Origin: Vibrio tasmaniensis 1F-187
Lineage (GTDB): Bacteria; Pseudomonadota; Gammaproteobacteria; Enterobacterales; Vibrionaceae
Direction: 5' to 3'
DNA length: 9,589 nucleotides
NCBI RefSeq assembly: GCF_000272405.2
Contig: NZ_AJZM02000250.1
Coordinates: 1 to 9,589, forward strand
Below the pieces are notes generated by a model, which was not told the origin of the DNA, did no database searches, and saw only the letters and a list, made by a program, of their open reading frames with translations. Positions 1 to 9,057 of this stretch are shown in pieces (the stretch's first letter is position 1; every line of letters starts with the position of its first letter). Made by a program: the position numbers and the translations under genes.

Positions 1-1
1 C

Positions 2-214
2 ACTGAATTACGCAACAAAGCCTGTGTGCAATGCACAGCAACGGTTAAGGCGTTACAGAGCAAAGGTATTGAGCATACAGTTGTTGATTTAACGTGCGAC
101 GAAATCGCAATGGAAAGAGTTCAGTCAATGGGTTATCGACAAGCTCCCGTGGTTGTCGCTAATGACCGCCATTGGTCCGGTTTTAGACCTGACATGATCA
201 GCGCGTTAGGTTAA
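2..214 (+). CDS. nrdH: Glutaredoxin-like protein NrdH, 5' end missing
   Basis: NrdH is a small cytosolic thiol reductant that is reduced by thioredoxin reductase and passes electrons to the C-terminal cysteines of the class Ib reductase NrdE. The reading frame is open to the left window edge, so roughly the first half dozen residues are missing. The visible part contains the redox motif CVQC (codons at about 23-34) followed by TATVKAL, and the NrdH-type C-terminal signature WSGFRPDMI, which distinguishes NrdH from ordinary glutaredoxins. The first potential in-frame start in view is the GTG at 26, inside the CVQC motif; using it would delete the active-site cysteine, so it is not the real start. 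Its stop codon overlaps the start of nrdI (TAATG), indicating translational coupling. Identification is confident from motifs and gene order. Confidence 0.93.
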   Translation, partial: TELRNKACVQCTATVKALQSKGIEHTVVDLTCDEIAMERVQSMGYRQAPVVVANDRHWSGFRPDMISALG

Positions 215-604
215 TGATTGTTTACTATTCTAGCGCCTCAGGGAATACGAAGCGGTTTGTTGAACAGCTAGGATTACCTGCGATCAGGCTTCCTACTGAG
301 GCCAATGAAAGGACGCTAGAGATTGAGCAACCATTCGTACTCATATGCCCGACTTATGCCGATGGTGAGGGGCGAGGAGCTGTGCCTAACTCCGTTATAA
401 GTCTATTGAATAACCCGAATAATCGAGCATTGATTAAAGGTGTGATTGCATCGGGAAATCGAAACTTTGGAGCTCTTTTTGCTCGCGGAGGTGCCATTGT
501 CGCTGAAAAATGCAATGTGCCGCTGTTGTATCGTTTCGAACTATCTGGAACCCAGAGCGATATTGATATCGTGACAAATGGGTTAGAACAATTTTGGAAA
601 CATC

Positions 605-612
<8 letters not shown>
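214..612 (+). CDS. nrdI: Flavodoxin-like class Ib RNR activator NrdI
   Basis: NrdI is a small FMN protein that supplies the oxidant needed to assemble the dimanganese-tyrosyl radical cofactor of NrdF; this is known for the family. The 132-residue product is the normal length. It shows the phosphate-binding loop [10 protein letters not shown] (about residues 6-15), the CPTYADGEG segment (45-53), the GNRNFG loop that lies over the flavin (81-86) and the FELSGT motif near the end (108-113). The ATG overlaps the nrdH stop by one base and the 3' end overlaps nrdE by 8 bases, so it sits in a translationally coupled operon. No sign of damage. Regulation cannot be judged because the operon promoter lies outside the window. 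Confidence 0.95.
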
Positions 613-3725
<3,113 letters not shown>

Positions 3726-3731
3726 ACGAAT

Positions 3732-3753
3732 AGCCCGAGTATGAACTCGGGCT
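3732..3753 (+). terminator. Hairpin at end of nrd operon
   Basis: A perfect 9-base stem (AGCCCGAGT / ACTCGGGCT) with the loop ATGA begins 6 bases after the nrdF stop. It is GC-rich and in the right place to end the operon, and lies between two convergent genes. There is no run of T after it on either strand, so it is an atypical intrinsic terminator or a 3'-end stabilising structure. Confidence 0.6.
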
Positions 3754-3800
3754 TGAAAGAGGATTACTTACCCTTGAATCGACATCATCGTTCTAAGGCT

Positions 3801-3832
3801 TGCCGTTTGAAAATTAGGTCACTCAGACGGCA
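3801..3832 (-). terminator. Possible terminator hairpin of the BLUF gene
   Basis: TGCCGTTTGA (3801-3810) pairs with TCAGACGGCA (3823-3832) over ten positions with one T-G wobble and a 12-base loop. The right arm lies in the last codons of the BLUF gene and the loop spans its stop codon. No T tract follows on the minus strand, so termination is uncertain. Confidence 0.35.
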
Positions 3833-4247
3833 GATTTTGCTTTAACTCTAAAAGCATTTTATAAGCACTTTCGCCAGACATTTCGTATGGGTTAAATTGA
3901 TCCGAAGTCGAAAATTGTAAGTTCAACAGTTCAGTCAAATTAGACTGCGGAATGTCTCCCATTGACCAATCTCCAAACTCTCGACAATCAACTTCCTTAA
4001 AATACAGTATGGTCACTCTCTCGTGCCGCTTATCGTTTAGGATGTGATTGTAGGTATGGTTTACCGCCTCCCTAGAGCCTTCAATGCATTGAAGAAAGTA
4101 CTTTTGATTATGACTGAGAAGCCCTGTTAGATGGCTCTGCCGATTGTGGTCTCGTGAGATAGTGAGTATTTCATCCAGTGCTTTGGAATCACAACATTCG
4201 GAAAGTGTACTGACATAAATTAACCGAGTTAGGAACATAGGCATCAT
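3819..4247 (-). CDS. Single-domain BLUF blue-light photoreceptor
   Basis: BLUF proteins bind FAD and change conformation in blue light through a hydrogen-bond rearrangement around a Tyr-Gln pair. This 142-residue protein carries the domain almost alone: RLIYVS with the key tyrosine (about Y11), the flavin-contacting asparagine in SRDHNRQSHLTGLL (N35), the switching glutamine in YFLQCIEG (Q53), and the W/M pair in FGDWSMG (W94, M96). After about residue 100 there is only a short tail, as in PixD/BlrB-type short BLUF proteins; no EAL, cyclase or other output domain is fused. It must therefore act through a partner not visible here. Starts at residues 1, 2 and 4 are all possible and none has a clear ribosome binding site; the MFLTRLIYVS start (4238) fits the family best. 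Convergent with nrdF, with no operon partner. Confidence 0.9.
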   Translation of the reverse strand: MMPMFLTRLIYVSTLSECCDSKALDEILTISRDHNRQSHLTGLLSHNQKYFLQCIEGSREAVNHTYNHILNDKRHERVTILYFKEVDCREFGDWSMGDIPQSNLTELLNLQFSTSDQFNPYEMSGESAYKMLLELKQNLPSE

Positions 4248-4436
4248 TTCGAATTTTTGTTCAAAGGGTATTAATAAATATAAGCCAAGCTCATGGAATT
4301 GCGAGTTATTGGCCTAATTGTCACTCGGTGGCTTTTGGAAGAGAGGATGGTGATGAAGTAGCAAAGGACAGCTAGCAAGATGCGCTAAAATGAGCCGAAT
4401 GTTGTTCATTCAATCATTCTAGCGACCTGCTTGCAT

Positions 4437-4447
4437 CGAGTCTCTCG
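4437..4447 (-). other. Small hairpin next to stop of the 63-aa gene
   Basis: CGAG-TCT-CTCG forms a 4-base stem directly after the stop codon of the small minus-strand gene. It is short and has no T tract, so it is at best a weak terminator. The surrounding 4248-4447 stretch shows no other gene or recognisable signal. Confidence 0.15.
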
Positions 4448-4639
4448 TTAGTCGTTAAGAACCGAAATCGATTCGACGTTGGAAGATGCATCGAATCGAA
4501 CATTGACCAATACGCTTTCACGTTCAAAAGTCACATCATCAAAATCAGTGGCTGCGATCTTAAATCCATTCCTTGCGAATAAACTGGTCACTGTTGTTCG
4601 TTGTTTCTGTTCCATGGCGCTTGTCAGTAGTTCGTTCAT
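4448..4639 (-). CDS. Small hypothetical protein, 63 aa
   Basis: I do not recognise this protein. The start chosen is the ATG at 4639 (MNELLTSAMEQ...), because GGAG sits 6 bases upstream of it; the frame also allows an ATG four codons earlier at 4651, but that codon overlaps the GGAG itself and has no binding site. The product is small, soluble and acidic, without membrane segments or a signal peptide. The N-terminal half (about 1-30) looks helical, and the rest (FERESVLVNVRF...VESISVL) looks like two or three beta strands. The good ribosome binding site and sensible composition support a real gene. It is transcribed alone, with a repeat-bearing upstream region at 4640-4765. Confidence 0.6.
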   Translation of the reverse strand: MNELLTSAMEQKQRTTVTSLFARNGFKIAATDFDDVTFERESVLVNVRFDASSNVESISVLND

Positions 4640-4693
4640 TGTGATCTCCATTAAGTAACCGTGTGCATAGTGTAAGCGTACAGGGTCTACGTT

Positions 4694-4740
4694 ATGAGTT
4701 CAATTGCTTAATTAATAAGCTGTGTTGATGAGTTCAATTG
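4694..4740. repeat. Pair of 13-base direct repeats
   Basis: ATGAGTTCAATTG occurs exactly at 4694-4706 and again at 4728-4740, 34 bases apart start to start. Between them lies an imperfect inverted repeat GCTTA-ATTAA-TAAGC (4706-4720). The block lies 55-100 bases upstream of the 63-aa gene start, where an operator could be. Confidence 0.6.
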
Positions 4741-4744
4741 AATG

Positions 4745-4762
4745 ATTTTGGTATTCCAAAAT
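4745..4762. repeat. Inverted repeat ATTTTGG-TATT-CCAAAAT
   Basis: A perfect 7-base inverted repeat with a 4-base spacer, immediately to the right of the second 13-base repeat. It is possibly a protein-binding site; it has no T tract and is too AT-rich for a good terminator. Confidence 0.4.
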
Positions 4763-4952
4763 GTGATAAATAAGAGGGTGGATGGCCGTATTACCTATGA
4801 TAAGTATGGTGTAATGTGACCACCGTTCAGTAGACTTTTGGGTAGGGGTTTATTTAAAAAAATTCAATGTAATAAGTGGTTACAAATCGAACTAGTGTGG
4901 TTTGTGGTTTTACGTTTTTTCGAAATTACTTTGTATTGGTTCAGGTTATTGC

Positions 4953-4979
4953 GATGTCGCATCTTCGGCATCCTGTTTT
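4953..4979 (+). terminator. Orphan terminator-like hairpin
   Basis: GATGTCG (4953-4959) pairs with CGGCATC (4966-4972) with one T-G wobble and a 6-base loop, followed by CTG and TTTT, then AATCTTT. This is the form of an intrinsic terminator on the plus strand, yet no plus-strand protein gene lies between nrdF and this point. It could end a short non-coding transcript or attenuate transcription towards the DUF2805 gene. Confidence 0.35.
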
Positions 4980-5137
4980 AATCTTTAGCCATAAACGGAC
5001 TTGATGACTTGATGGATTAGTAATTCTGCCGTTGCTTTTTGGATGTTGGGGTTTTTCAATTTAAGCGATAAGTCTTTGATCTAATGAGCAAGAAGGAACG
5101 TATTTCTGTTCATTTAATTGAAGATGAGTAGGCAAAG

Positions 5138-5386
5138 ATGTTATCTAAAGAGACTGAATCAAGAATTATTGAAATGGCGTGGGAAGACAGAACGCCGTTT
5201 GAAGCAATAGAACTGCAATTTGGTTTAAATGAATCAGAGGTGATTCGCTTGATGCGCAGTCGTTTGAAGCTTGGCAGTTTCAAGTTGTGGCGTACTCGCG
5301 TTTCTGGTCGCTCTACCAAGCACGTAAAACTTCGTAGCTCAGATGTATCTAGAGGTTATTGCCCTACTCAGTATAAGCATCGTTAA
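5138..5386 (+). CDS. TIGR03643/DUF2805 family protein
   Basis: This 82-residue protein has the signature of the TIGR03643 (DUF2805) family: an N-terminal ETESRIIEMAWEDRTPFEAIELQFGL segment that reads like a helix-turn-helix, then EVIRLMR, SFKLWRTRVSGR and a basic KHVKLRS tail. The molecular function of the family is unknown. The fold and basic character suggest nucleic-acid binding, which is inference. From memory, members are often found near photolyase/cryptochrome genes in marine bacteria; none is in this window, although a BLUF gene lies 0.9 kb away. Only a weak AGG (about 5130-5132) precedes the ATG, and a 15-codon frame ends 6 bases before it. The length is normal for the family and the gene looks intact. 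Confidence 0.85.
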   Translation: MLSKETESRIIEMAWEDRTPFEAIELQFGLNESEVIRLMRSRLKLGSFKLWRTRVSGRSTKHVKLRSSDVSRGYCPTQYKHR

Positions 5387-5453
5387 ATTGATACTTACGT
5401 AGATTTGTAGCCTCAATGGATATCCCTGTATGGAAAAGAAAGGAATAAAAGGA

Positions 5454-5849
5454 ATGAAAAAGTTTATTACTCTATTTTTGGTATTGCTCTGCTTTGGTGT
5501 CAGCCATGTTCAGGCCAATGATGCGCGACTTAAGCAAGCTTACCAAAATCACAAAAGTGATGTTCAAGTACGTGGGTCGGGTTTAGTTTCACGATTACTT
5601 CCAGACGATAATAAAGGCTCTCGACATCAGAAGTTTATCTTAAGGCTCGACAGCGGACAAACTTTGCTGGTGGCACATAATATTGATTTAGCTCCTCGTA
5701 TTCAGGGATTGAGAAAGGGCGATAGAGTTGAATTTTATGGGGAGTATGAATGGAACAAGAAAGGTGGCGTGATGCACTGGACCCACAAAGACCCTCGGAA
5801 TCACCATACTCATGGCTGGCTGAAGCATAATGGGAAAATATACGAATAG
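5454..5849 (+). CDS. Secreted DUF3465 family protein
   Basis: The start at 5454 (MKKFITLF...) is preferred over the in-frame ATG at 5430 because it gives a clean signal peptide (lysines, a hydrophobic core of about residues 4-16, then SHVQA before ND as a likely signal peptidase I site) and has AAAGGA about 9 bases upstream. The mature protein of about 110 residues should be periplasmic or secreted. It matches DUF3465: the GSRHQKFILRL block, LLVAHNIDLAPRI, GDRVEFYGEYEWN, and a histidine-rich end with HWTHKDP, HHTHGW and LKH. The mixed-strand pattern resembles a small OB-fold, and the histidine cluster suggests metal binding or catalysis, but no activity is established to my knowledge. It lies 67 bases after the DUF2805 gene and could be transcribed with it. 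Confidence 0.82.
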   Translation: MKKFITLFLVLLCFGVSHVQANDARLKQAYQNHKSDVQVRGSGLVSRLLPDDNKGSRHQKFILRLDSGQTLLVAHNIDLAPRIQGLRKGDRVEFYGEYEWNKKGGVMHWTHKDPRNHHTHGWLKHNGKIYE

Positions 5850-5904
5850 ACGACACTTGGCATGGCATATCTGCCATTGAAGAGCATCGTAGAAGGGTGT
5901 TAGA

Positions 5905-5939
5905 GATAGGTAGTGAAAGGGTGCCTATCACTGGGTTTT
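5905..5939 (+). terminator. Possible terminator after the DUF3465 gene
   Basis: GATAGG (5905-5910) pairs with CCTATC (5924-5929) around a 13-base loop, with ACTGGG and TTTT following. An alternative pairing, TAGTGA with TCACT, uses the same bases. The stem is modest and the T run is displaced by 6 bases, so this is tentative. Confidence 0.3.
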
Positions 5940-5980
5940 GTTGTAACTTGGTTTTTAGTGATTTAATAATTTGAGGCTTT

Positions 5981-6271
5981 ATGATTGAAGTGAATTATTT
6001 AGTTCAAGTCGTGAGTATTCCTGATGATCTCATTGAAGCATCACAGAAAGCGGGTTCAGACTTGTATATGACCTACAAGCTTTATCAGCTGCTTGTACAG
6101 TCCAATCTTTTGTGGCGAGTTTGGTATATCGATGAATTTGGCAAAGTTTGGCTTGAAGTCAATTTGGTTAATGATGTGGGTGACCCAGAATTTCATACGA
6201 TAGCTTTAGATCAAGGTACTTATCTGAAAATAGACACGGAATGCTATGAAGTGTTGGATGAGTTGAAATAG
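5981..6271 (+). CDS. Hypothetical protein, 96 aa
   Basis: I do not recognise a named family. The product is acidic and soluble, with no signal peptide or membrane segment. It reads as a compact alpha/beta domain: an opening strand (EVNYLVQVVSI), a helical part (PDDLIEASQKAGSDLYMTYKLYQLLVQS), two aromatic-rich strands (LWRVWYIDEFGKVWLEVNLV) and a closing acidic section ending in YEVLDELK. GAGG lies 4 bases before the ATG, a little close but usable. It is followed directly by a hairpin facing the convergent P450 gene. Codon use and protein-like composition make a real gene likely. The function is open. Confidence 0.75.
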   Translation: MIEVNYLVQVVSIPDDLIEASQKAGSDLYMTYKLYQLLVQSNLLWRVWYIDEFGKVWLEVNLVNDVGDPEFHTIALDQGTYLKIDTECYEVLDELK

Positions 6272-6277
6272 ACGAAA

Positions 6278-6297
6278 AGAGCCGATAGTTCGGCTCT
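6278..6297 (-). terminator. Terminator between the 96-aa gene and the P450 gene
   Basis: A perfect 8-base stem AGAGCCGA / TCGGCTCT with the loop TAGT. On the minus strand it is followed by TTTTCG, making it a reasonable intrinsic terminator for the P450 transcript. On the plus strand it sits 6 bases past the 96-aa stop but has no T run. It probably serves both convergent genes. Confidence 0.7.
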
Positions 6298-6328
6298 ATC
6301 ATTGGCTCTCGATAGGTCTATTTGTAAG

Positions 6329-7702
6329 CTAGCTTCGCTTGGTTATTTTTACATTAAACCCAACGGGAGACATCGTGAACGCAAACTGTTCAACCACAGT
6401 TTCAGGGGCTTGTTGTGGCTCAATGCTGAATTCTTTAAACAATGTATGAAAGGCGAGTTTAATTTCCATCATGGCCAATGAGCGTCCAGGGCATAGCCTT
6501 GCTCCTCCACCAAACGGCTGAAGGTTAGAGAAGGAAGCGCCATCTTTTTCTACCCAACGATTCGGGTTAAACGTTGTTGGATCTTCAAATAAATCAGGGT
6601 CAAAACCATTCGCGTGTAGCATTACAAAAACAGGCGTGCCTTTTTTTACTTCGATGTCACCAATCTGAGTGTCTCGTGTGGGTTCCAAATAAAGTTGTGG
6701 TGCTACCGGCTTTAATCGCATGGCTTCATACATCACCGCTGTCATATAAGGTGTTCGAGGAAGCGGCCATTCTAAGACTTTTCTCTTCCCTAGGGCGTCA
6801 AGTTCATCTTGTAAGGCCAACTCACTACTGCGATTGCCGCTGACTAAGAATGCCATCCATGCCAGTGTATTCGCTGTGGTATCTTCACCTGCTAATAGAA
6901 GGGTAATAGCATTTGCAACAATATCTTGGTCAGTTAATGAGGAATCTTGTTCTTGTTCCAATAACATGATTTGCAGCATGTTCTCTGGTGAGTCTTTAAG
7001 GGCTGGTTCGTGAACCAGACGAGCGCGTTGTTTTTCAATACACCCATAAACGAAATGCCCTATGTCTTCCAAACTGGTATCAAACAGCTTGTCTTTTTTC
7101 GTTTTGAAAAAACGCCACAATGGAATTGGAGAACTACAGCGTTGATTTATTACCGGAAATACGTTTTGTAAGCTTTTACTTAGTGGCACAGTTGTTTGTT
7201 CTATAGAGTTAAAGTCTTCCCCGAACGCTAGCAGAGATGTTACATCAACCGTGTATTTTTTAAACTCTGCTACGAGTTCGACCACTTCTCCTGATTCCGC
7301 TAGCATTTCAAGGTGCTTTCCCAAACGCTCCGTAATCACACTTAGCTGAGGGTGAAAATTTTTCAGATGACCCGGCTGAAACATAGGTTCTGTTAATTTT
7401 CGTTGATGCTTCCAACGTTCCTCTTCAGCAGAGAATACGCCATTAAGCCCAGCTTCATCAAAGACACTCTCGATATTCTTTAGGCGGCGAAACTCCTCAG
7501 GTCGAGACTTTAGCACGGACTTGATTTGAGCTGCATCAGACAATACAAGTACATCCTTCAAGCCTAGCTTTAAACGGAAATGAGCACCGTACTCTTTAAT
7601 CCAACACAACATTTGTTGATGAACATTGGACTTTTTTAAATAGCTCACATGTCCTAAAACACCAGAAGTGGGTGGCATTGGTAGTTGCTCAATTCGCTTC
7701 AT
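6329..7702 (-). CDS. Cytochrome P450
   Basis: A heme-thiolate monooxygenase. I prefer the start at 7702 (MKRIEQLPMPP, 457 residues) because AAGGAA lies about 6 bases upstream; the longest frame begins at 7741 and adds 13 residues without a binding site. Landmarks in 457-residue numbering: proline-rich start (PMPPTSG), C-helix WxxxR (W97/R101), I-helix oxygen-activation motif AGEDTT (271-276), K-helix ExxR as EAMR (326-329), the FNPNRW segment (about 378-383) and the heme loop FGGGARLCPG with the axial cysteine near C404. All are intact. There is no N-terminal membrane anchor, so it should be soluble. The sequence looks more like the CYP4/CYP102-type fatty-acid hydroxylase branch than camphor-type P450s, but the substrate cannot be told. 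No ferredoxin or reductase gene is adjacent, so electrons must come from elsewhere. Confidence 0.95.
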   Translation of the reverse strand: MKRIEQLPMPPTSGVLGHVSYLKKSNVHQQMLCWIKEYGAHFRLKLGLKDVLVLSDAAQIKSVLKSRPEEFRRLKNIESVFDEAGLNGVFSAEEERWKHQRKLTEPMFQPGHLKNFHPQLSVITERLGKHLEMLAESGEVVELVAEFKKYTVDVTSLLAFGEDFNSIEQTTVPLSKSLQNVFPVINQRCSSPIPLWRFFKTKKDKLFDTSLEDIGHFVYGCIEKQRARLVHEPALKDSPENMLQIMLLEQEQDSSLTDQDIVANAITLLLAGEDTTANTLAWMAFLVSGNRSSELALQDELDALGKRKVLEWPLPRTPYMTAVMYEAMRLKPVAPQLYLEPTRDTQIGDIEVKKGTPVFVMLHANGFDPDLFEDPTTFNPNRWVEKDGASFSNLQPFGGGARLCPGRSLAMMEIKLAFHTLFKEFSIEPQQAPETVVEQFAFTMSPVGFNVKITKRS

Positions 7703-7854
7703 TTGCATTTCCTTATGTATATCATTGATGGCGCGTAACAATACGGAAGTTACGGCTAGAGCGATAAGTAAAAGTCACCATTTAATTTAGCAAGTTTCCT
7801 GGTTTGTTAAGTAAAGGTATGTAAGTGAGTGGTTAGCCGCTAAGTTTACGAAAC

Positions 7855-7867
7855 CTCGGAACCCGAG
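7855..7867 (-). terminator. Short hairpin downstream of intI
   Basis: CTCGG-AAC-CCGAG forms a 5-base GC-rich stem 12 bases past the intI stop. On the minus strand it is followed only by GTTTCG, so any termination would be weak. The rest of the 7703-7879 gap shows no other clear signal. Confidence 0.3.
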
Positions 7868-7879
7868 ATTCCCCGACAA

Positions 7880-8854
7880 TTACTTAACGAATATTCTTGA
7901 TAGTGGACTAATTACGCCGTTGGCTCCTCTATCTATGATGTGAGTATATATTTGCGTTGTTTTTAGATCGGTATGTCCAAGCTGTTCTTGAACTGTTCTA
8001 ATATCAGCACCGCTTTGAAGAAGGTGCGTCGCAAATGAATGCCTTAAAGTGTGGCAGGAAATGTTTTTCTCAATGTCGGCTTTTTGGCTAGCGACCTTAA
8101 TGTGTTTTTGTAGCGCTGTTGGATGAATATGATGCCTACGTAATTCACCTGTTCGTAAATCGGGGGCCAGACGAGCAGAAGGAAAAAGAAATTGCCAATT
8201 TAAGCTTCTTTCTGCACTCGGGTATTTTTTAGCTAGAGAGTCGGGCAGGTATACGCCAGAAAAAGCTTTATCATGTATATCTTGCTGATAGTATTCTGCG
8301 GATTTCTGTTGTTGTAACTTGATTGCGGGAAAAAGCTCGGGGGCTATTGTCACTATACGGTTCTTTCCTCCTTTTCCTTGCCACACTCGCACTGATTTGT
8401 AGTCATAGTCGATGTCTTGCATTCGTAAGCGTAGACACTCCATCAACCGTAGGCCTGACCCATACATTAATTGGTAAGGTAATTTGAAGTTAGGTGAGCA
8501 GTGGTTAAAGAACCTGCCAATTTCTTCTGGAGTCATAACCGTTGGCAACTTTCGGGATTTGTCTGAACGGCGAAACTGCATATCAAGTTCAATGGGTTCT
8601 TGGATGATTTCTTTGTATAAAAAGACTATCGCATTGAGGGCTAGGCTCTGCGTTTTCTGTGCTGACTTCCTATCAACAACTAAGTGCGTCAAGAAGTCTT
8701 CTACATGCCTTGAAGTCAAACTTCTGGGATGCTTTTTATTATGATAAAGAATGTACTGGTGAATCCAATAAATGTACGCCTGTGTAGTACGAAGAGCATA
8801 GTGTCTCCCCAACATATACTCTTGTATGTAGGCTAGAAATGGTGATTTTTGCAT
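7880..8854 (-). CDS. intI: Chromosomal integron integrase IntI (IntIA type)
   Basis: A tyrosine recombinase that captures and shuffles gene cassettes by attI x attC and attC x attC recombination. The 324-residue product closely resembles VchIntIA (for example SLALN...FLYKEI, YGSGLRLMECLRLR, WQGKGGKNR, CHTLRHSFATHLL, DIRTVQEQLGHTD). Catalytic residues: R136, a lysine in the GKGGKNR turn (K161 or K164), H268 and R271 in HTLR, H294 in LGHTD and the nucleophile Y303 in TTQIYTH. The integron-specific insertion between motifs, with LNWQFLFPSARL and RRHHIH (about 218-243), separates it from XerC/D. The frame is full length, so the enzyme should be active. It is transcribed away from the cassettes. 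No Shine-Dalgarno is visible before the ATG, and a LexA-like box overlaps the likely promoter. Confidence 0.96.
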   Translation of the reverse strand: MQKSPFLAYIQEYMLGRHYALRTTQAYIYWIHQYILYHNKKHPRSLTSRHVEDFLTHLVVDRKSAQKTQSLALNAIVFLYKEIIQEPIELDMQFRRSDKSRKLPTVMTPEEIGRFFNHCSPNFKLPYQLMYGSGLRLMECLRLRMQDIDYDYKSVRVWQGKGGKNRIVTIAPELFPAIKLQQQKSAEYYQQDIHDKAFSGVYLPDSLAKKYPSAERSLNWQFLFPSARLAPDLRTGELRRHHIHPTALQKHIKVASQKADIEKNISCHTLRHSFATHLLQSGADIRTVQEQLGHTDLKTTQIYTHIIDRGANGVISPLSRIFVK

Positions 8855-8865
8855 TTTAATTTTAA

Positions 8866-8881
8866 CTGGTTATATATACAT
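8866..8881 (-). promoter_or_regulatory. LexA (SOS) box upstream of intI
   Basis: CTGGTTATATATACAT matches the gammaproteobacterial LexA operator CTGTATATATATACAG at 13 of 16 positions. It lies 11 bases before the intI ATG, and its TATA-rich core on the minus strand can serve as a -10 element with TTGATG (about 8899-8904 reversed) as a -35. LexA repression of integron integrases is known in Vibrio, so SOS induction of this integrase is expected. Confidence 0.72.
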
Positions 8882-8891
8882 GAGTTTCAGT

Positions 8892-8920
8892 TTGGCACAT
8901 CAATTCATGCTATATAGAAA
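8892..8920 (+). promoter_or_regulatory. Weak candidate cassette promoter Pc
   Basis: TTGGCA (8892-8897), 17 bases, then TAGAAA (8915-8920) is the best plus-strand sigma70-like pair between intI and the first cassette. It matches 5 of 6 and 4 of 6 consensus bases. A TATAGA two bases earlier is an alternative -10. It points towards the cassette, as Pc should. Confidence 0.3.
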
Positions 8921-8966
8921 AAATCTGTATTTTGGGATTCAGGCAGATGCTCGTAGTGCTTAAGTT

Positions 8967-8979
8967 GCTGTTAGTTTTC
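8967..8979 (+). repeat. Upstream copy of the attI core motif
   Basis: GCTGTTAGTTTTC repeats the attI core GCTGTTAGGTTTTC (9062-9075) except for one missing G, 95 bases upstream in the same orientation. It may be an accessory integrase-binding direct repeat of the attI site, or the left edge of an earlier insertion. Confidence 0.55.
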
Positions 8980-9015
8980 ATAAAAACGGGGTATGGTTAA
9001 CTTCATCAAGATACT

Positions 9016-9057
9016 AGATAGAAAAATTCTACATTTAAATGCAGAATTTTTCTGTCT
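9016..9057. repeat. 42-base near-perfect palindrome in attI
   Basis: Arms 9016-9036 and 9037-9057 are reverse complements at 19 of 21 positions with no spacer; the exceptions are one T-G and one A-C pair. The right arm ends inside the presumed integrase L box, 7 bases before the crossover box. The arms are AT-rich with A5/T5 blocks, so as single-stranded DNA or RNA it would fold into a long hairpin between the cassette promoter region and the first cassette. Confidence 0.85.

Larger units (their letters stand above)
4640..5137. other. Intergenic region of about 500 bases
   Basis: AT-rich stretch between the divergently oriented 63-aa gene (-) and the DUF2805 gene (+). It contains the 13-base repeat pair, an inverted repeat at 4745-4762, a terminator-like hairpin at 4953-4979, an 8-base tandem duplication (GACTTGAT twice, 4998-5013) and a 15-codon frame at 5084-5131. 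I see no convincing protein gene, tRNA or rRNA. It must hold promoters for both flanking genes, but no -35/-10 pair stands out. Confidence 0.6.

Noticed and set aside
5110..5319. Minus-strand frame opposite the DUF2805 gene
   Set aside because: Shadow of a recognised family gene; serine- and isoleucine-rich translation without family features.
5635..5931. Minus-strand frame opposite the DUF3465 gene
   Set aside because: Overlaps most of a recognised gene; composition looks like antisense translation and it has no clear start signal.
6574..6843. Plus-strand frame inside the P450 gene
   Set aside because: Antisense to the conserved P450 heme and K-helix region.
8484..8744. Plus-strand frame inside intI
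   Set aside because: Antisense to conserved integrase sequence.
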